Shown piece after piece: positions 1-6,286 of a stretch of DNA of 11,995 nt. The DNA is taken from positions 5,369 through 17,363 of the forward strand of contig PATE01000091.1 of NCBI GenBank assembly GCA_002712305.1. Reading direction: 5' to 3'. Source of the stretch: Gemmatimonadota bacterium (GTDB lineage Bacteria; Latescibacterota; UBA2968; UBA8231). A program made the translations under genes and the position numbers. The notes under the pieces are model-generated. The model ran no database searches. It was not told the DNA's origin and worked only from the letters and a program-made list of their open reading frames with translations. The first letter of the stretch is position 1. The number at the start of each line of letters is the position of its first letter.

Positions 1-402
1 GATGTCGAGGGTGCGGATGACGAACATACCGCCGCTGAGGCCCTGGAGAATCTGCTGGTCCTCGTCGAAGACGATACGGCTGATGAGTTCGCCACGATCG
101 GTCCCGTCCTTCAGATCGAAGACAACACGTCCACCGACACGGTCGTGATTCCACAACCAGTAGATGCTGAGGGAAATGTGATCCTCGGCTGGTTTACACG
201 GGGGGGCACCCAAGTCGGCTTAGATGACTTCTTTGCCTTCGCTGAAAACTTTGGACGCACTGATGCAAGCCCCGAATTTGACAGCACCTTCGACATCGTG
301 CCGAGTGGGGCCGTCGATATAGATGACTTCTTTGCCTTTGCCGAAAACTTTGGCAAGATCGTCGCGAATGCGTCTGAGATTAAGGATCTACTGAATCAGT
401 AG
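1..402 (+). CDS. C-terminal fragment of a dockerin-like repeat protein
   Basis: The frame is open from the first base, so this is the 3' end of a longer gene that starts outside the window. The visible 133 residues hold an acidic stretch rich in Asp, Glu and Thr, then two copies of an 11-residue module, DDFFAFAENFG, spaced 33 residues apart. Each copy follows a loop with scattered Asp/Gly (for example FDIVPSGAVDIDD) that resembles a degenerate EF-hand calcium loop. A duplicated F-hand at a C-terminus is the layout of dockerin domains, and similar 'DFFxFAxxFG' endings occur on large secreted proteins of Latescibacteria-like genomes (recalled, not searched). The role of the whole protein cannot be told from its tail; anchoring or protein-protein binding outside the cell is inference. 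A terminator follows 19 bases after the stop. Confidence 0.8.
   Translation, partial: DVEGADDEHTAAEALENLLVLVEDDTADEFATIGPVLQIEDNTSTDTVVIPQPVDAEGNVILGWFTRGGTQVGLDDFFAFAENFGRTDASPEFDSTFDIVPSGAVDIDDFFAFAENFGKIVANASEIKDLLNQ
221..353 (+). repeat. Two 34-bp direct repeats coding the dockerin-like modules
   Basis: Positions 221-254 and 320-353 are direct repeats with 32 of 34 bases identical, offset by 99 bp (33 codons). Both differences are T/C changes. They encode identical residues, so the duplication is either recent or kept uniform by gene conversion. Confidence 0.85.
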
Positions 403-420
403 CCAGTATCTAAGAACGTG

Positions 421-462
421 AGAGGCCGGCTTTTTTCGTGAGAGCCGGCCTCTTCTTTTTTT
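421..462 (+). terminator. Intrinsic terminator of the dockerin-like gene
   Basis: An 11-bp perfect inverted repeat, AGAGGCCGGCT at 421-431 and AGCCGGCCTCT at 443-453, encloses an 11-base loop. A T-rich tract (451-462, ending in seven Ts) follows directly. It lies 19 bases after the stop codon at 402. Confidence 0.92.
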
Positions 463-491
463 GGGCCGATTACCAGCCGTTGTGCAATCTC

Positions 492-520
492 TTGACAAGC
501 CCAATGGCGGTAGATACTTT
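492..520 (+). promoter_or_regulatory. Possible sigma70-type promoter for rho
   Basis: A perfect -35 hexamer TTGACA lies at 492-497. The -10 candidates are GATACT at 513-518 (15-base spacer, four of six matches) and TACTTT at 515-520 (17-base spacer, three of six matches). It sits just after the upstream terminator. If used, the rho transcript would carry a leader of roughly 450 bases. A second -10-like hexamer, TATAAG at 959-964, lies close to the rho start but lacks a -35 partner. Confidence 0.45.
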
Positions 521-555
521 TTGTATACCCGGACGACATCGCTTCCTCGCGAGTC

Positions 556-626
556 GAAGGATTCTGGCGCCGGCCATTGTGTTTTCGGGTTGGCCGGGTA
601 GGTGCAGGGTGTTTGTGGAATCCTTC
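556..626 (+). other. Nested hairpin in the rho leader
   Basis: A 9-bp perfect outer stem (GAAGGATTC 556-564 with GAATCCTTC 618-626) encloses a 7-bp perfect inner stem (CCGGCCA 570-576 with TGGCCGG 591-597) with a 14-base loop. There is no T-run after it, so it is not a classic terminator. I do not recognise a known RNA family (no 4.5S, tmRNA, RNase P or 6S signature seen). It could be a leader structure or a small RNA. Confidence 0.45.
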
Positions 627-680
627 TCTTGATCTAATCAACTCAGCCAGACCTCGCTCAACCGGATCAATCAGGCCGGA

Positions 681-721
681 TTCATTGTGGCATTCGTGTT
701 CGCACGAATCACGACGATGAA
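681..721 (+). other. UUCG-capped hairpin in the rho leader
   Basis: ATTCGTG (692-698) pairs perfectly with CACGAAT (703-709) across a TTCG tetraloop (699-702), an unusually stable loop. Beyond a small internal loop the stem continues as TTCATTGT (681-688) with ACGATGAA (714-721), including one G-U pair. The sequence reads as a folded RNA element lying directly upstream of the C-rich stretch. Confidence 0.5.
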
Positions 722-750
722 CTGCCCACAACCGGTAGCGCGAATTCTGA

Positions 751-818
751 GTCACCGATCTCCCAATCAGCCTACACCCTTCCAACAAATACCCCAACGC
801 ACCATTCAAGTCTACAAC
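751..818 (+). promoter_or_regulatory. C-rich, G-poor stretch: candidate Rho utilization (rut) site in the rho leader
   Basis: By count, this 68-base segment has 29 C and only 5 G, with many YC dinucleotides and no evident secondary structure. That is the composition bound by the primary site of Rho. It lies between a folded hairpin (681-721) and the rho start codon (979), where Rho could prematurely end its own transcript, as is known for enterobacterial rho leaders. The region 819-978 downstream shows only weak short hairpins (for example CAGGG/CCCTG near 855-875) and no gene. Confidence 0.4.
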
Positions 819-978
819 GGCAGCACCCTTGTCCGTCGCCTCTGCGGTTGATGACAGGGGCACGGGCCCTGCGCGTCAGATGACGTGGCAGGTCCAAGTC
901 AATCCCCGGAGAATCGTGCGGCTGCGGCCGTATCAGAATCTCCCTTCCTTCTCTTCTCTATAAGTCGGATCGAGTACA

Positions 979-2448
979 ATGCCCCCGGAGCGCAATAACG
1001 ATCGCAACGAACGAGGTGGTCGCGGCCGCGGAAATCGCGGTGGCAATCGCGGTGGCAATCGCGGTGGCAATCGTGGTGGCAACGTCGACTCACGGTCGAC
1101 GCGCGCCAGAGCCGCCCAGGCCCAAGCAGCCGAAGCCGAAGAAATAGAAGCTGAGGCCGCTGCCGAGCGGGCCGAAAAGGGTTCCAACGGTGCCAATCGC
1201 TTGAACATCATCGAGCTTCAAGCGATGAACATCCTCGACCAGCAAGCGCTGGCCAAGGATCTCGGTGTCAGCGATTACCACTCTCTGCGCAAACAGGAAC
1301 TGATCTTCTCCATTCTGAAGGCGCAGACCGAGCGATCGGGTCTGCTCTTCGCCGAGGGCGTTCTCGAAGTTCTGGAAGAGGGGTTCGGTTTCCTTCGCTC
1401 TCCGAGCTACAACTATGTGCCCGGTCCCGACGACATCTACGTCTCGCATTCGCAGATCAAGCGTTTCAGCCTGCGCACGGGAGATACTATATCCGGTCAG
1501 ATTCGTCCGCCGAAGAACGATGAGAAGTATTTCGCCCTGCTTCGCGTCGAGGTGATCAACTTCGAAGATCCGGAAGTCACCAAGAACAAGACGATCTTCG
1601 AGAACCTGACAGCCCTCCATCCTCGCGAACGGCTGACCCTCGAGCACGATCCGAAGAACATGACGACACGGATCCTCGATCTGCTGTCACCGATCGGCAA
1701 AGGGCAGCGCGGCCTGATCGTGGCACCGCCTTTCACCGGCAAGACCATGCTGCTGCAGAATCTGGCCAACGCGATCACAAAGAATCATCCGGAGTGCGTC
1801 GTCATCGTTCTTTTGATTGACGAACGACCGGAAGAAGTCACCGAAATGTCGCGCTCCGTCGACGGCGAGGTCGTCAGTTCGACCTTCGACGAGCCGGCTA
1901 CGCGGCATGTGCAGGTGGCAGAGATGGTGATCGAGAAGGCCAAACGTCTGACCGAGCACAAGCGCGATGTCATAATCCTTCTTGACAGCATCACTCGTCT
2001 TGCCCGCGCCTACAATGTGGTGACGCCCCACTCCGGTCGAATTCTGACCGGTGGTGTGGACTCCACGGCACTGCAGCACCCCCGTCGATTCTTCGCCGCT
2101 GCACGTAACGTCGAGGAAGGTGGTTCTCTCACGATCATCGGTACGGCGCTCGTGGATACAGGATCGCGCATGGACGAGGTGATCTTCGAGGAGTTCAAGG
2201 GCACAGGCAACATGCAGGTGACCCTCGATCGCCGTCTGAGCAATCGTCGAACGTGGCCAGCAGTGGATGCGACCTTGACGAGTACACGAAAAGAGGAATA
2301 CCTCCTCTCCGAGTTTGAACTGAGTCGTTCCCACATTCTACGTCGGATTCTCAACCAGATGGGTGTGATCGAGGGAATGGAATTCCTCCTCGAGCGTATG
2401 GACGGCAGCTCTTCGAACGAGGAGTTCCTCAAGGCGATGAACGACTGA
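979..2448 (+). CDS. rho: Transcription termination factor Rho
   Basis: Rho is the hexameric RNA-dependent ATPase that ends transcription at C-rich unstructured RNA. The 489-residue product is about 70 residues longer than E. coli Rho. Residues 1-40 are Arg/Gly/Asn-rich with RGGN repeats and 41-70 are an Ala/Glu-rich linker. The Rho N-terminal domain follows (about 74-116, LNIIELQAM...), then the cold-shock-like RNA-binding domain (about 120-195, with GFGFLRSP and DDIYVS). The ATPase domain has Walker A APPFTGKT (249-256), [10 protein letters not shown] (281-290), Walker B VIILLD (331-336), the Q-loop region [17 protein letters not shown] (356-372) and the R-loop KGTGN (407-411). Walker A carries Phe252 where E. 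coli Rho has Lys181 (PPKAGKT). No clear Shine-Dalgarno precedes the ATG. The type B L31 gene lies 132 bases downstream. Confidence 0.97.
   Translation: MPPERNNDRNERGGRGRGNRGGNRGGNRGGNRGGNVDSRSTRARAAQAQAAEAEEIEAEAAAERAEKGSNGANRLNIIELQAMNILDQQALAKDLGVSDYHSLRKQELIFSILKAQTERSGLLFAEGVLEVLEEGFGFLRSPSYNYVPGPDDIYVSHSQIKRFSLRTGDTISGQIRPPKNDEKYFALLRVEVINFEDPEVTKNKTIFENLTALHPRERLTLEHDPKNMTTRILDLLSPIGKGQRGLIVAPPFTGKTMLLQNLANAITKNHPECVVIVLLIDERPEEVTEMSRSVDGEVVSSTFDEPATRHVQVAEMVIEKAKRLTEHKRDVIILLDSITRLARAYNVVTPHSGRILTGGVDSTALQHPRRFFAAARNVEEGGSLTIIGTALVDTGSRMDEVIFEEFKGTGNMQVTLDRRLSNRRTWPAVDATLTSTRKEEYLLSEFELSRSHILRRILNQMGVIEGMEFLLERMDGSSSNEEFLKAMND
1036..1083 (+). repeat. Four 12-bp tandem repeats coding RGGN in Rho
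   Basis: Four consecutive units of CGC-GGT-GGC-AAT (the last is CGT-GGT-GGC-AAC) encode RGGN x4 at Rho residues 20-35. The near identity of the units suggests slippage or unequal crossing-over, so copy number may vary between strains. Confidence 0.9.
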
Positions 2449-2513
2449 CGGTCGCTTCGCTCCCGTCAGTTTCGGAGTTTTGCTGCGCAAAACGTCCGGA
2501 CAGAGGCGCTCTG
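2444..2513 (+). other. Three consecutive hairpins between rho and rpmE2
   Basis: Hairpin 1 pairs ACTGACGG (2444-2451, containing the rho stop codon) with CCGTCAGT (2463-2470). Hairpin 2 spans 2473-2498: CGGA plus GTTTTGC pairs with GCAAAAC, a one-base bulge and TCCG, with a TGC loop. Hairpin 3 pairs CAGAG (2501-2505) with CTCTG (2509-2513). No T-run follows any of them. They may shield the rho mRNA end, or form a leader upstream of the L31 gene; leader elements in front of L31 genes are known in several phyla. Confidence 0.5.
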
Positions 2514-2515
2514 GG

Positions 2516-2543
2516 TTGCCAGAATTAGTCGATACCGTACTTT
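2516..2543 (+). promoter_or_regulatory. Possible promoter for rpmE2
   Basis: TTGCCA (2516-2521) matches five of six -35 bases. TACTTT (2538-2543), 16 bases downstream, is a weak -10, but the same hexamer occurs as a -10 candidate in front of rho. If used, L31 could be made independently of rho. Confidence 0.3.
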
Positions 2544-2580
2544 TACCTGCTCCAGCCAACTTGAAGAGCAAGAACAGGCC

Positions 2581-2916
2581 ATGAAAAAAGACATACACCC
2601 CGAATACCGTCCCGTCGTCTTCCTCGACGTCAGTTCTGATTTCAAGGTGCTGACGCGATCGACGGTGAATGCGAACGAGACGATCGAGTGGGAAGACGGC
2701 AAGGAATATCCCGTCGTTCGTTTTGACTTGAGTTCTGCGTCGCACGCATTCTACACTGGCAAAGAGCAGAGCCTGAACGATCGCGGTGGACGTATTCAGC
2801 AGTTCCGCGATCGATATGCCCAGCAGCAGAAGAAAGATGCTGCAAAGGCCGCAGCCGAGGCTTCTACAGAAGACGCCCCAGCGGCAACAGAAGCGGAGCA
2901 GACCGCCGACAGCTAG
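2581..2916 (+). CDS. rpmE2: 50S ribosomal protein L31, type B (zinc-free)
   Basis: L31 bridges the large and small ribosomal subunits. Residues 1-80 match the type B form: [16 protein letters not shown] at the N-terminus, [19 protein letters not shown] (42-60) and a [11 protein letters not shown] end (69-79). The protein contains no cysteine, so the CxxC zinc site of type A L31 is absent. Residues 81-111 form an Ala/Glu/Gln-rich tail beyond the usual length of about 80-90. An AGG at 2575-2577 lies just before the ATG. In many bacteria type B is a second, zinc-starvation copy kept elsewhere; here it occupies the standard L31 position after rho and before prfA, which suggests it may be the main L31. 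A terminator follows. Confidence 0.95.
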   Translation: MKKDIHPEYRPVVFLDVSSDFKVLTRSTVNANETIEWEDGKEYPVVRFDLSSASHAFYTGKEQSLNDRGGRIQQFRDRYAQQQKKDAAKAAAEASTEDAPAATEAEQTADS

Positions 2917-2937
2917 CACGCTGCGCGTCATGTTTTC

Positions 2938-2975
2938 AGGGTGATGGTCCCGTCATGGGTACTGTCACCCTTTTT
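2938..2975 (+). terminator. Intrinsic terminator after rpmE2
   Basis: AGGGTGA (2938-2944) pairs with TCACCCT (2965-2971), followed by five Ts (2971-2975). The loop can fold further (GTCCC with GGGTAC). An ATG at 2955 in frame with the next gene lies inside this loop, which argues against that start and for the one at 3042. Confidence 0.75.
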
Positions 2976-3041
2976 GTATGTCTCCCTCCGTGTGCCTTTC
3001 CCCTGAATATGTGTCCCTCACCTGCTCGATACGAGGTATCG

Positions 3042-4043
3042 ATGGAAGAGTCCCGCACCGAAGATCTGCCCGTCGGCGGTCAAGCGGTGATCGAGGGCGT
3101 GATGATGCGGGCTGAGAATCGCATCGTCACTGCCGTGCGAACACCCGAGCAGGAAATCGTCGTTCGCGAACAGGAGCATATCCCCTGGAGCCGACGATTC
3201 GGCCTCCTGAGGATGCCCATTCTGCGTGGCGCGGTGGCCTTCATCGAGATGATGATCATCGGTCTCCAGACGTTGAATTTCTCTGCCGATGTTGCCCTGC
3301 AGTCGGAGAGGCGATCCATGCCGGAGGCACAGGAAGGCGGATGGAAGGACCGTCTTGCTCTCGCCGCGACATTGGTCAGCTCGTTGGCCATTGGTATTGG
3401 CGTCTTCTTCTTTCTGCCACTGGCCGCCGCACAAGCGACCGGCAGTGAGCGCGATGCGGTCAGCTTCAATCTGCTGGCCGGCCTGGTCCGAACCTGTCTC
3501 CTGCTGCTGTATCTGTACGGAATCAGCCGATGGCAGGAGATTCGGCGTGTCTTCCAATACCACGGTGCTGAGCACAAGAGCATCTTCACCCTCGAAGCGG
3601 GGGCCGATCTCACTGTCGATGAGGCTCGTGGATTTGGCCGACTCCACCCACGATGCGGGACGAGTTTTCTGCTCATCGTCGTCCTGTTGTCGATTCTCGT
3701 GTTCGCCCTTGTCGATTCGGCATTCATCGATGTTTTCGGTCACCCCCAAAGCCTGTTGGAACGATTCCTCACACATCTTTCGGTGCTGCCCTTCATCTCC
3801 GGACTTTCCTTCGAACTGCTGAAACTGTCCGGCCGAAAGCGAAATCATCCGGTGACGAAGTTGGTCATTCGCCCCGGCCTCTGGCTGCAACGGATCACAA
3901 CCAAAGAACCCAGCGACGATCAACTCGAGGTCGCCTTGGTGGCCCTGCATCGGGCCCTCGGTCAGACATCGCCGCTGACGCATTGCGACTGGGATGAATG
4001 GCGCATGCGACCGGCACCCGTCGTGCCATCGGAGACGTCATGA
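3042..4043 (+). CDS. DUF1385 family membrane protein
   Basis: The 333-residue protein belongs to DUF1385, a family of unknown function often found beside prfA, prmC and L31. Visible family signatures are GGQAVIEGVMMR (12-23), YHGAEHK (173-179) and LHPRCGTSFL (201-210). His, Glu and Cys in the last two could bind metal (inference). Hydrophobic segments at about 105-130, 144-162 and 206-230, and possibly 245-260, indicate an inner-membrane protein. The ATG at 3042 is chosen because GAGG (3033-3036) sits five bases upstream and the family begins close to the GGQAVIEG block; the longer frame from 2955 would start inside a terminator and add an atypical Cys/Pro-rich stretch. Its stop overlaps the prfA start (ATGA), indicating translational coupling. 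Its role in translation termination is not established. Confidence 0.9.
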   Translation: MEESRTEDLPVGGQAVIEGVMMRAENRIVTAVRTPEQEIVVREQEHIPWSRRFGLLRMPILRGAVAFIEMMIIGLQTLNFSADVALQSERRSMPEAQEGGWKDRLALAATLVSSLAIGIGVFFFLPLAAAQATGSERDAVSFNLLAGLVRTCLLLLYLYGISRWQEIRRVFQYHGAEHKSIFTLEAGADLTVDEARGFGRLHPRCGTSFLLIVVLLSILVFALVDSAFIDVFGHPQSLLERFLTHLSVLPFISGLSFELLKLSGRKRNHPVTKLVIRPGLWLQRITTKEPSDDQLEVALVALHRALGQTSPLTHCDWDEWRMRPAPVVPSETS

Positions 4044-5116
4044 GCAAAACCCTGGAACGCCTCGAAGCGATCGAGGAGCGCTACGACGAAATCACGCAAC
4101 GACTCTCCGATCCCGAAATCGCTCGGCAACCGACCGAGTATCAGAAGCTGGCCCGCGAGGAAGGCGAGCTCAAAGAAGTGGTCTCCGTGGCCACAGCTTA
4201 TCGACAGGGCAATCAGAGCCGCGAGGAAGCCAGGCAGATCATTGAGGATGGGGAAGACACGGATCTGGTCGAGCTGGCACAGGCAGAACTCAGCGAACTC
4301 GACGTGCAGATGGAGGAACTCGAGCAGCGTGCCCGCAAACTTTTGATCCCGCGCGATCCCAATGACGGGCGCAATGCCATCGTTGAAATTCGCTCGGGTG
4401 CAGGCGGCGATGAGGCGGGACTCTTCGCTGCCGACCTGCACCGCCTGTATTCGCGGCACGCCGAGCGCCACGGATGGAACCTCGAGCAACTCTCCTCGAG
4501 TACGAATCCCTCGGGAGGCTTCAAGGAGGTGATCTTCATGATCAACGGTCCGGGGGCTTTCGGTAGACTCAAATACGAGAGTGGAGTCCATCGTGTGCAG
4601 AGAGTTCCCAAGACCGAAGCCAGCGGGCGCATTCACACGTCAGCCGCGTCCGTCGCTGTGCTGGCCGAGGCGGAGGACGTGGACGTGGAGATCGATGCCG
4701 AGGATCTCGAGATCGACGTCTATCGTTCGAGTGGGCCGGGTGGGCAGAGTGTGAACACGACAGATTCGGCCGTCCGCATCACGCACAAGCCGTCGGGTCT
4801 CGTCGTCAGTTGTCAGGATGAGAAGTCGCAACTGAAGAACAAGAACAAGGCGCTGAAAGTGCTGCGGGCGCGTCTGCTCGATCTGAAGAAAGCCGAGCAG
4901 GATGCCAAGCTGTCGCAGGAACGTCGCGAGCAGATCGGCAGCGGAGACCGCAGCGCCAAGATCCGCACCTACAACTATCCCCAGGGGCGGGTCACGGACC
5001 ATCGCGTGAATGTGACCTTGTATCAACTCGAAGAGGTCCTGGACGGGGCCATCGAGGCCTTCGTCGATGAGCTGCTCGCCGCCGAGCAGGAGCGCCTTCT
5101 GGCGTTGGTAGACTGA
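4040..5116 (+). CDS. prfA: Peptide chain release factor 1
   Basis: RF1 reads UAA and UAG stop codons and triggers release of the finished peptide. The 358-residue protein is of normal length. It shows the SGAGGDEA block (119-126), the codon-recognition tripeptide region RVPKTEASGRIHTSA (188-202), where PKT (190-192) matches the P-x-T pattern of RF1 rather than the SPF of RF2, and the catalytic GGQ motif in SSGPGGQSVN (230-239). GGQ is the site methylated by PrmC, encoded next. The start at 4040 overlaps the DUF1385 stop (ATGA) with GGAG at 4031-4034 upstream; an in-frame ATG at 3998 would add 14 residues inside DUF1385 and is less likely. RF1 does not read UGA, so UGA reading in this organism depends on an RF2 encoded elsewhere. 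Confidence 0.97.
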   Translation: MSKTLERLEAIEERYDEITQRLSDPEIARQPTEYQKLAREEGELKEVVSVATAYRQGNQSREEARQIIEDGEDTDLVELAQAELSELDVQMEELEQRARKLLIPRDPNDGRNAIVEIRSGAGGDEAGLFAADLHRLYSRHAERHGWNLEQLSSSTNPSGGFKEVIFMINGPGAFGRLKYESGVHRVQRVPKTEASGRIHTSAASVAVLAEAEDVDVEIDAEDLEIDVYRSSGPGGQSVNTTDSAVRITHKPSGLVVSCQDEKSQLKNKNKALKVLRARLLDLKKAEQDAKLSQERREQIGSGDRSAKIRTYNYPQGRVTDHRVNVTLYQLEEVLDGAIEAFVDELLAAEQERLLALVD

Positions 5117-5167
5117 GGTGGCGTCATGGATACGGCTCTGTGATGGCGGAAGCCTGGGGCCACCGGC

Positions 5168-6025
5168 GTGACCGAAGTTACCTGGAAAACGCTCGATCTG
5201 ATCAATGAGGCCACACAGTTTCTGGCCTCGCGTGAGATTGAAAATCCTCGACTCGAGACCGAACTGCTGCTGGCTGCGGTCCTCGGCATTCGCCGGATCG
5301 ACCTCTACCTGCAATTCGAGCGGATCCTGCAGGCTGGCGAGGTCGAGACCTTCCGTGCCCACGTTCGACAGCGACTCAACGGATGCCCGGTTCAGTACAT
5401 CACCGGAGAAGCTGGCTTTCGGCTCCTCGATCTGGAGGTGACACCAGCGGTCCTCATCCCGCGGCCGGAGACGGAACTGCTTGTCGAACATGCCCTCCCT
5501 CTGGCTGAGCAAGGGGCGACGACTGCACTGGATCTATGTTGCGGTTCCGGCGCGATTGCAATCTCCCTTGCCACCGAGGCCACATCGCTGTACGTGACGG
5601 GGAGTGACCTCTCGTCAGAAGCGATTCGCGTGGCTCGACGGAATCGGGACCGTCATGATCTGAACCAGCGCCTACACCTGGTCTGCGGCGATCTGTTCGC
5701 GCCGCTGGGCGCCGATGTTCGCTTCGACATGATCATCACCAATCCGCCCTACATCGGCAGCGCCGAAATCGAAGATCTTCAACCCGAAGTGCGGGATCAC
5801 GAGCCGCGGCTTGCTCTCGACGGCGGCGCAGACGGTCTGGACGTTGTTCGTCGCATTGTGGCAGGTGCCGTAGATCACCTGACGCCGGGTGGCCATGTTC
5901 TGATCGAAGTCGGTCACACGCAGGCTGAGCAGGTGGTGGATCTCATGTCTGGCCGACAGCTTGAGGTGACGGTGCACGAAGATCTCGCCGACATTCCGCG
6001 CATCGTGATCGGACGTCTCGGCTAA
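5168..6025 (+). CDS. prmC: Release factor glutamine methyltransferase PrmC
   Basis: PrmC methylates the glutamine of the GGQ motif in release factors using S-adenosylmethionine. The 285-residue protein has the N-terminal helical domain (1-75), the family segment PVQYITGEAGFRLLDLEV (74-91), LIPRPETELLV (96-106), the SAM-binding motif LDLCCGSGAIAI (121-132, with CC where GT is usual) and the catalytic NPPY (192-195). The chosen start is GTG at 5168: the only upstream in-frame ATG (5126) runs into TGA at 5141, and no other start lies between. The gap to prfA is 51 bases with a weak ribosome site, and the order prfA-prmC is the standard pairing of substrate and modifying enzyme. Confidence 0.95.
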   Translation: MTEVTWKTLDLINEATQFLASREIENPRLETELLLAAVLGIRRIDLYLQFERILQAGEVETFRAHVRQRLNGCPVQYITGEAGFRLLDLEVTPAVLIPRPETELLVEHALPLAEQGATTALDLCCGSGAIAISLATEATSLYVTGSDLSSEAIRVARRNRDRHDLNQRLHLVCGDLFAPLGADVRFDMIITNPPYIGSAEIEDLQPEVRDHEPRLALDGGADGLDVVRRIVAGAVDHLTPGGHVLIEVGHTQAEQVVDLMSGRQLEVTVHEDLADIPRIVIGRLG

Positions 6026-6229
6026 CCCCGGCCGCCTCAGCGGCTCGTTCTCTACACACGCCGACTCCAATCGGAGTCACCCCCTCGCCAACCCCAGGCT
6101 CGGGTGTCAGGCCCTATCCCTCTAATTTACTGATAGTTAGCATTCACTCCGTGTCTCCGGTTGGGCCGGCACGAAGGTTGAAGTGTAGCTGTATCCGCAC
6201 GAAACCTGACGCTCGTCTAAAGAATTCTC
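6026..6229 (+). other. prmC-recA intergenic region with two short hairpins
   Basis: No gene is seen here. GCCGC (6031-6035) pairs with GCGGC (6040-6044), followed by a mixed TCGTTCTC tract, which may be a weak terminator after prmC. GACTCC (6063-6068) pairs with GGAGTC (6073-6078) across AATC. A C-rich stretch around 6077-6120 follows and could favour Rho-dependent ending. Confidence 0.4.
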
Positions 6230-6259
6230 TTGACGAGGTGCACAAACGTCCACTATTCT
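6230..6259 (+). promoter_or_regulatory. recA promoter
   Basis: TTGACG (6230-6235, five of six -35 matches) and TATTCT (6254-6259, four of six -10 matches) are separated by 18 bases. The predicted start of transcription near 6266 gives a short leader of about 20 bases before recA. Confidence 0.65.
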
Positions 6260-6269
6260 TTTGTGCACC
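6237..6269 (+). promoter_or_regulatory. Inverted-repeat operator over the recA promoter, candidate LexA site
   Basis: GGTGCACAAA (6237-6246) and TTTGTGCACC (6260-6269) form a perfect 10-bp inverted repeat with a 13-base spacer. The left arm lies between -35 and -10, the right arm just after -10, so a bound repressor would block polymerase. Positions 6239-6252 read TGCAC-AAAC-GTCCA, one base from the Fibrobacter LexA box TGCNC-N4-GTGCA as I recall it from the literature. RecA is the classic SOS gene, so LexA control is plausible but inferred. Confidence 0.5.
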
Positions 6270-6274
6270 AACCA

Positions 6275-6280
6275 CAAGGA
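6275..6280 (+). promoter_or_regulatory. recA Shine-Dalgarno
   Basis: AAGGAG lies six bases before the ATG at 6287 and three before the ATG at 6284. The spacing favours 6287. It also rules out the TTG at 6230, which is the promoter -35. Confidence 0.8.
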
Positions 6281-6286
6281 GACATG

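Noticed and set aside
438-632. A 64-codon plus-strand frame after the first terminator
   Set aside because: It begins inside the terminator stem and gives a product with no family features.
396-863. A 155-codon open frame on the minus strand in the rho leader
   Set aside because: It runs through the intrinsic terminator and the structured hairpins, has no ribosome site or recognisable motif, and its composition reads like a shadow of noncoding DNA.
2010-2931. Long minus-strand frames opposite rho and rpmE2
   Set aside because: They are antisense to well-identified genes and are shadows of GC-rich coding sequence.
2955-3041. Upstream start for DUF1385
   Set aside because: ATG 2955 lies in the loop of the rpmE2 terminator; the added residues are Cys/Pro-rich and atypical, while ATG 3042 has a good Shine-Dalgarno.
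3998-4039. Upstream start for prfA
   Set aside because: It lies within DUF1385 and would add 14 atypical residues; the ATGA overlap at 4040 with GGAG upstream fits RF1 length.
6230-6286. TTG start for recA
   Set aside because: The TTG is the -35 hexamer of the recA promoter; AAGGAG at 6275-6280 points to the ATG pair at 6284/6287.
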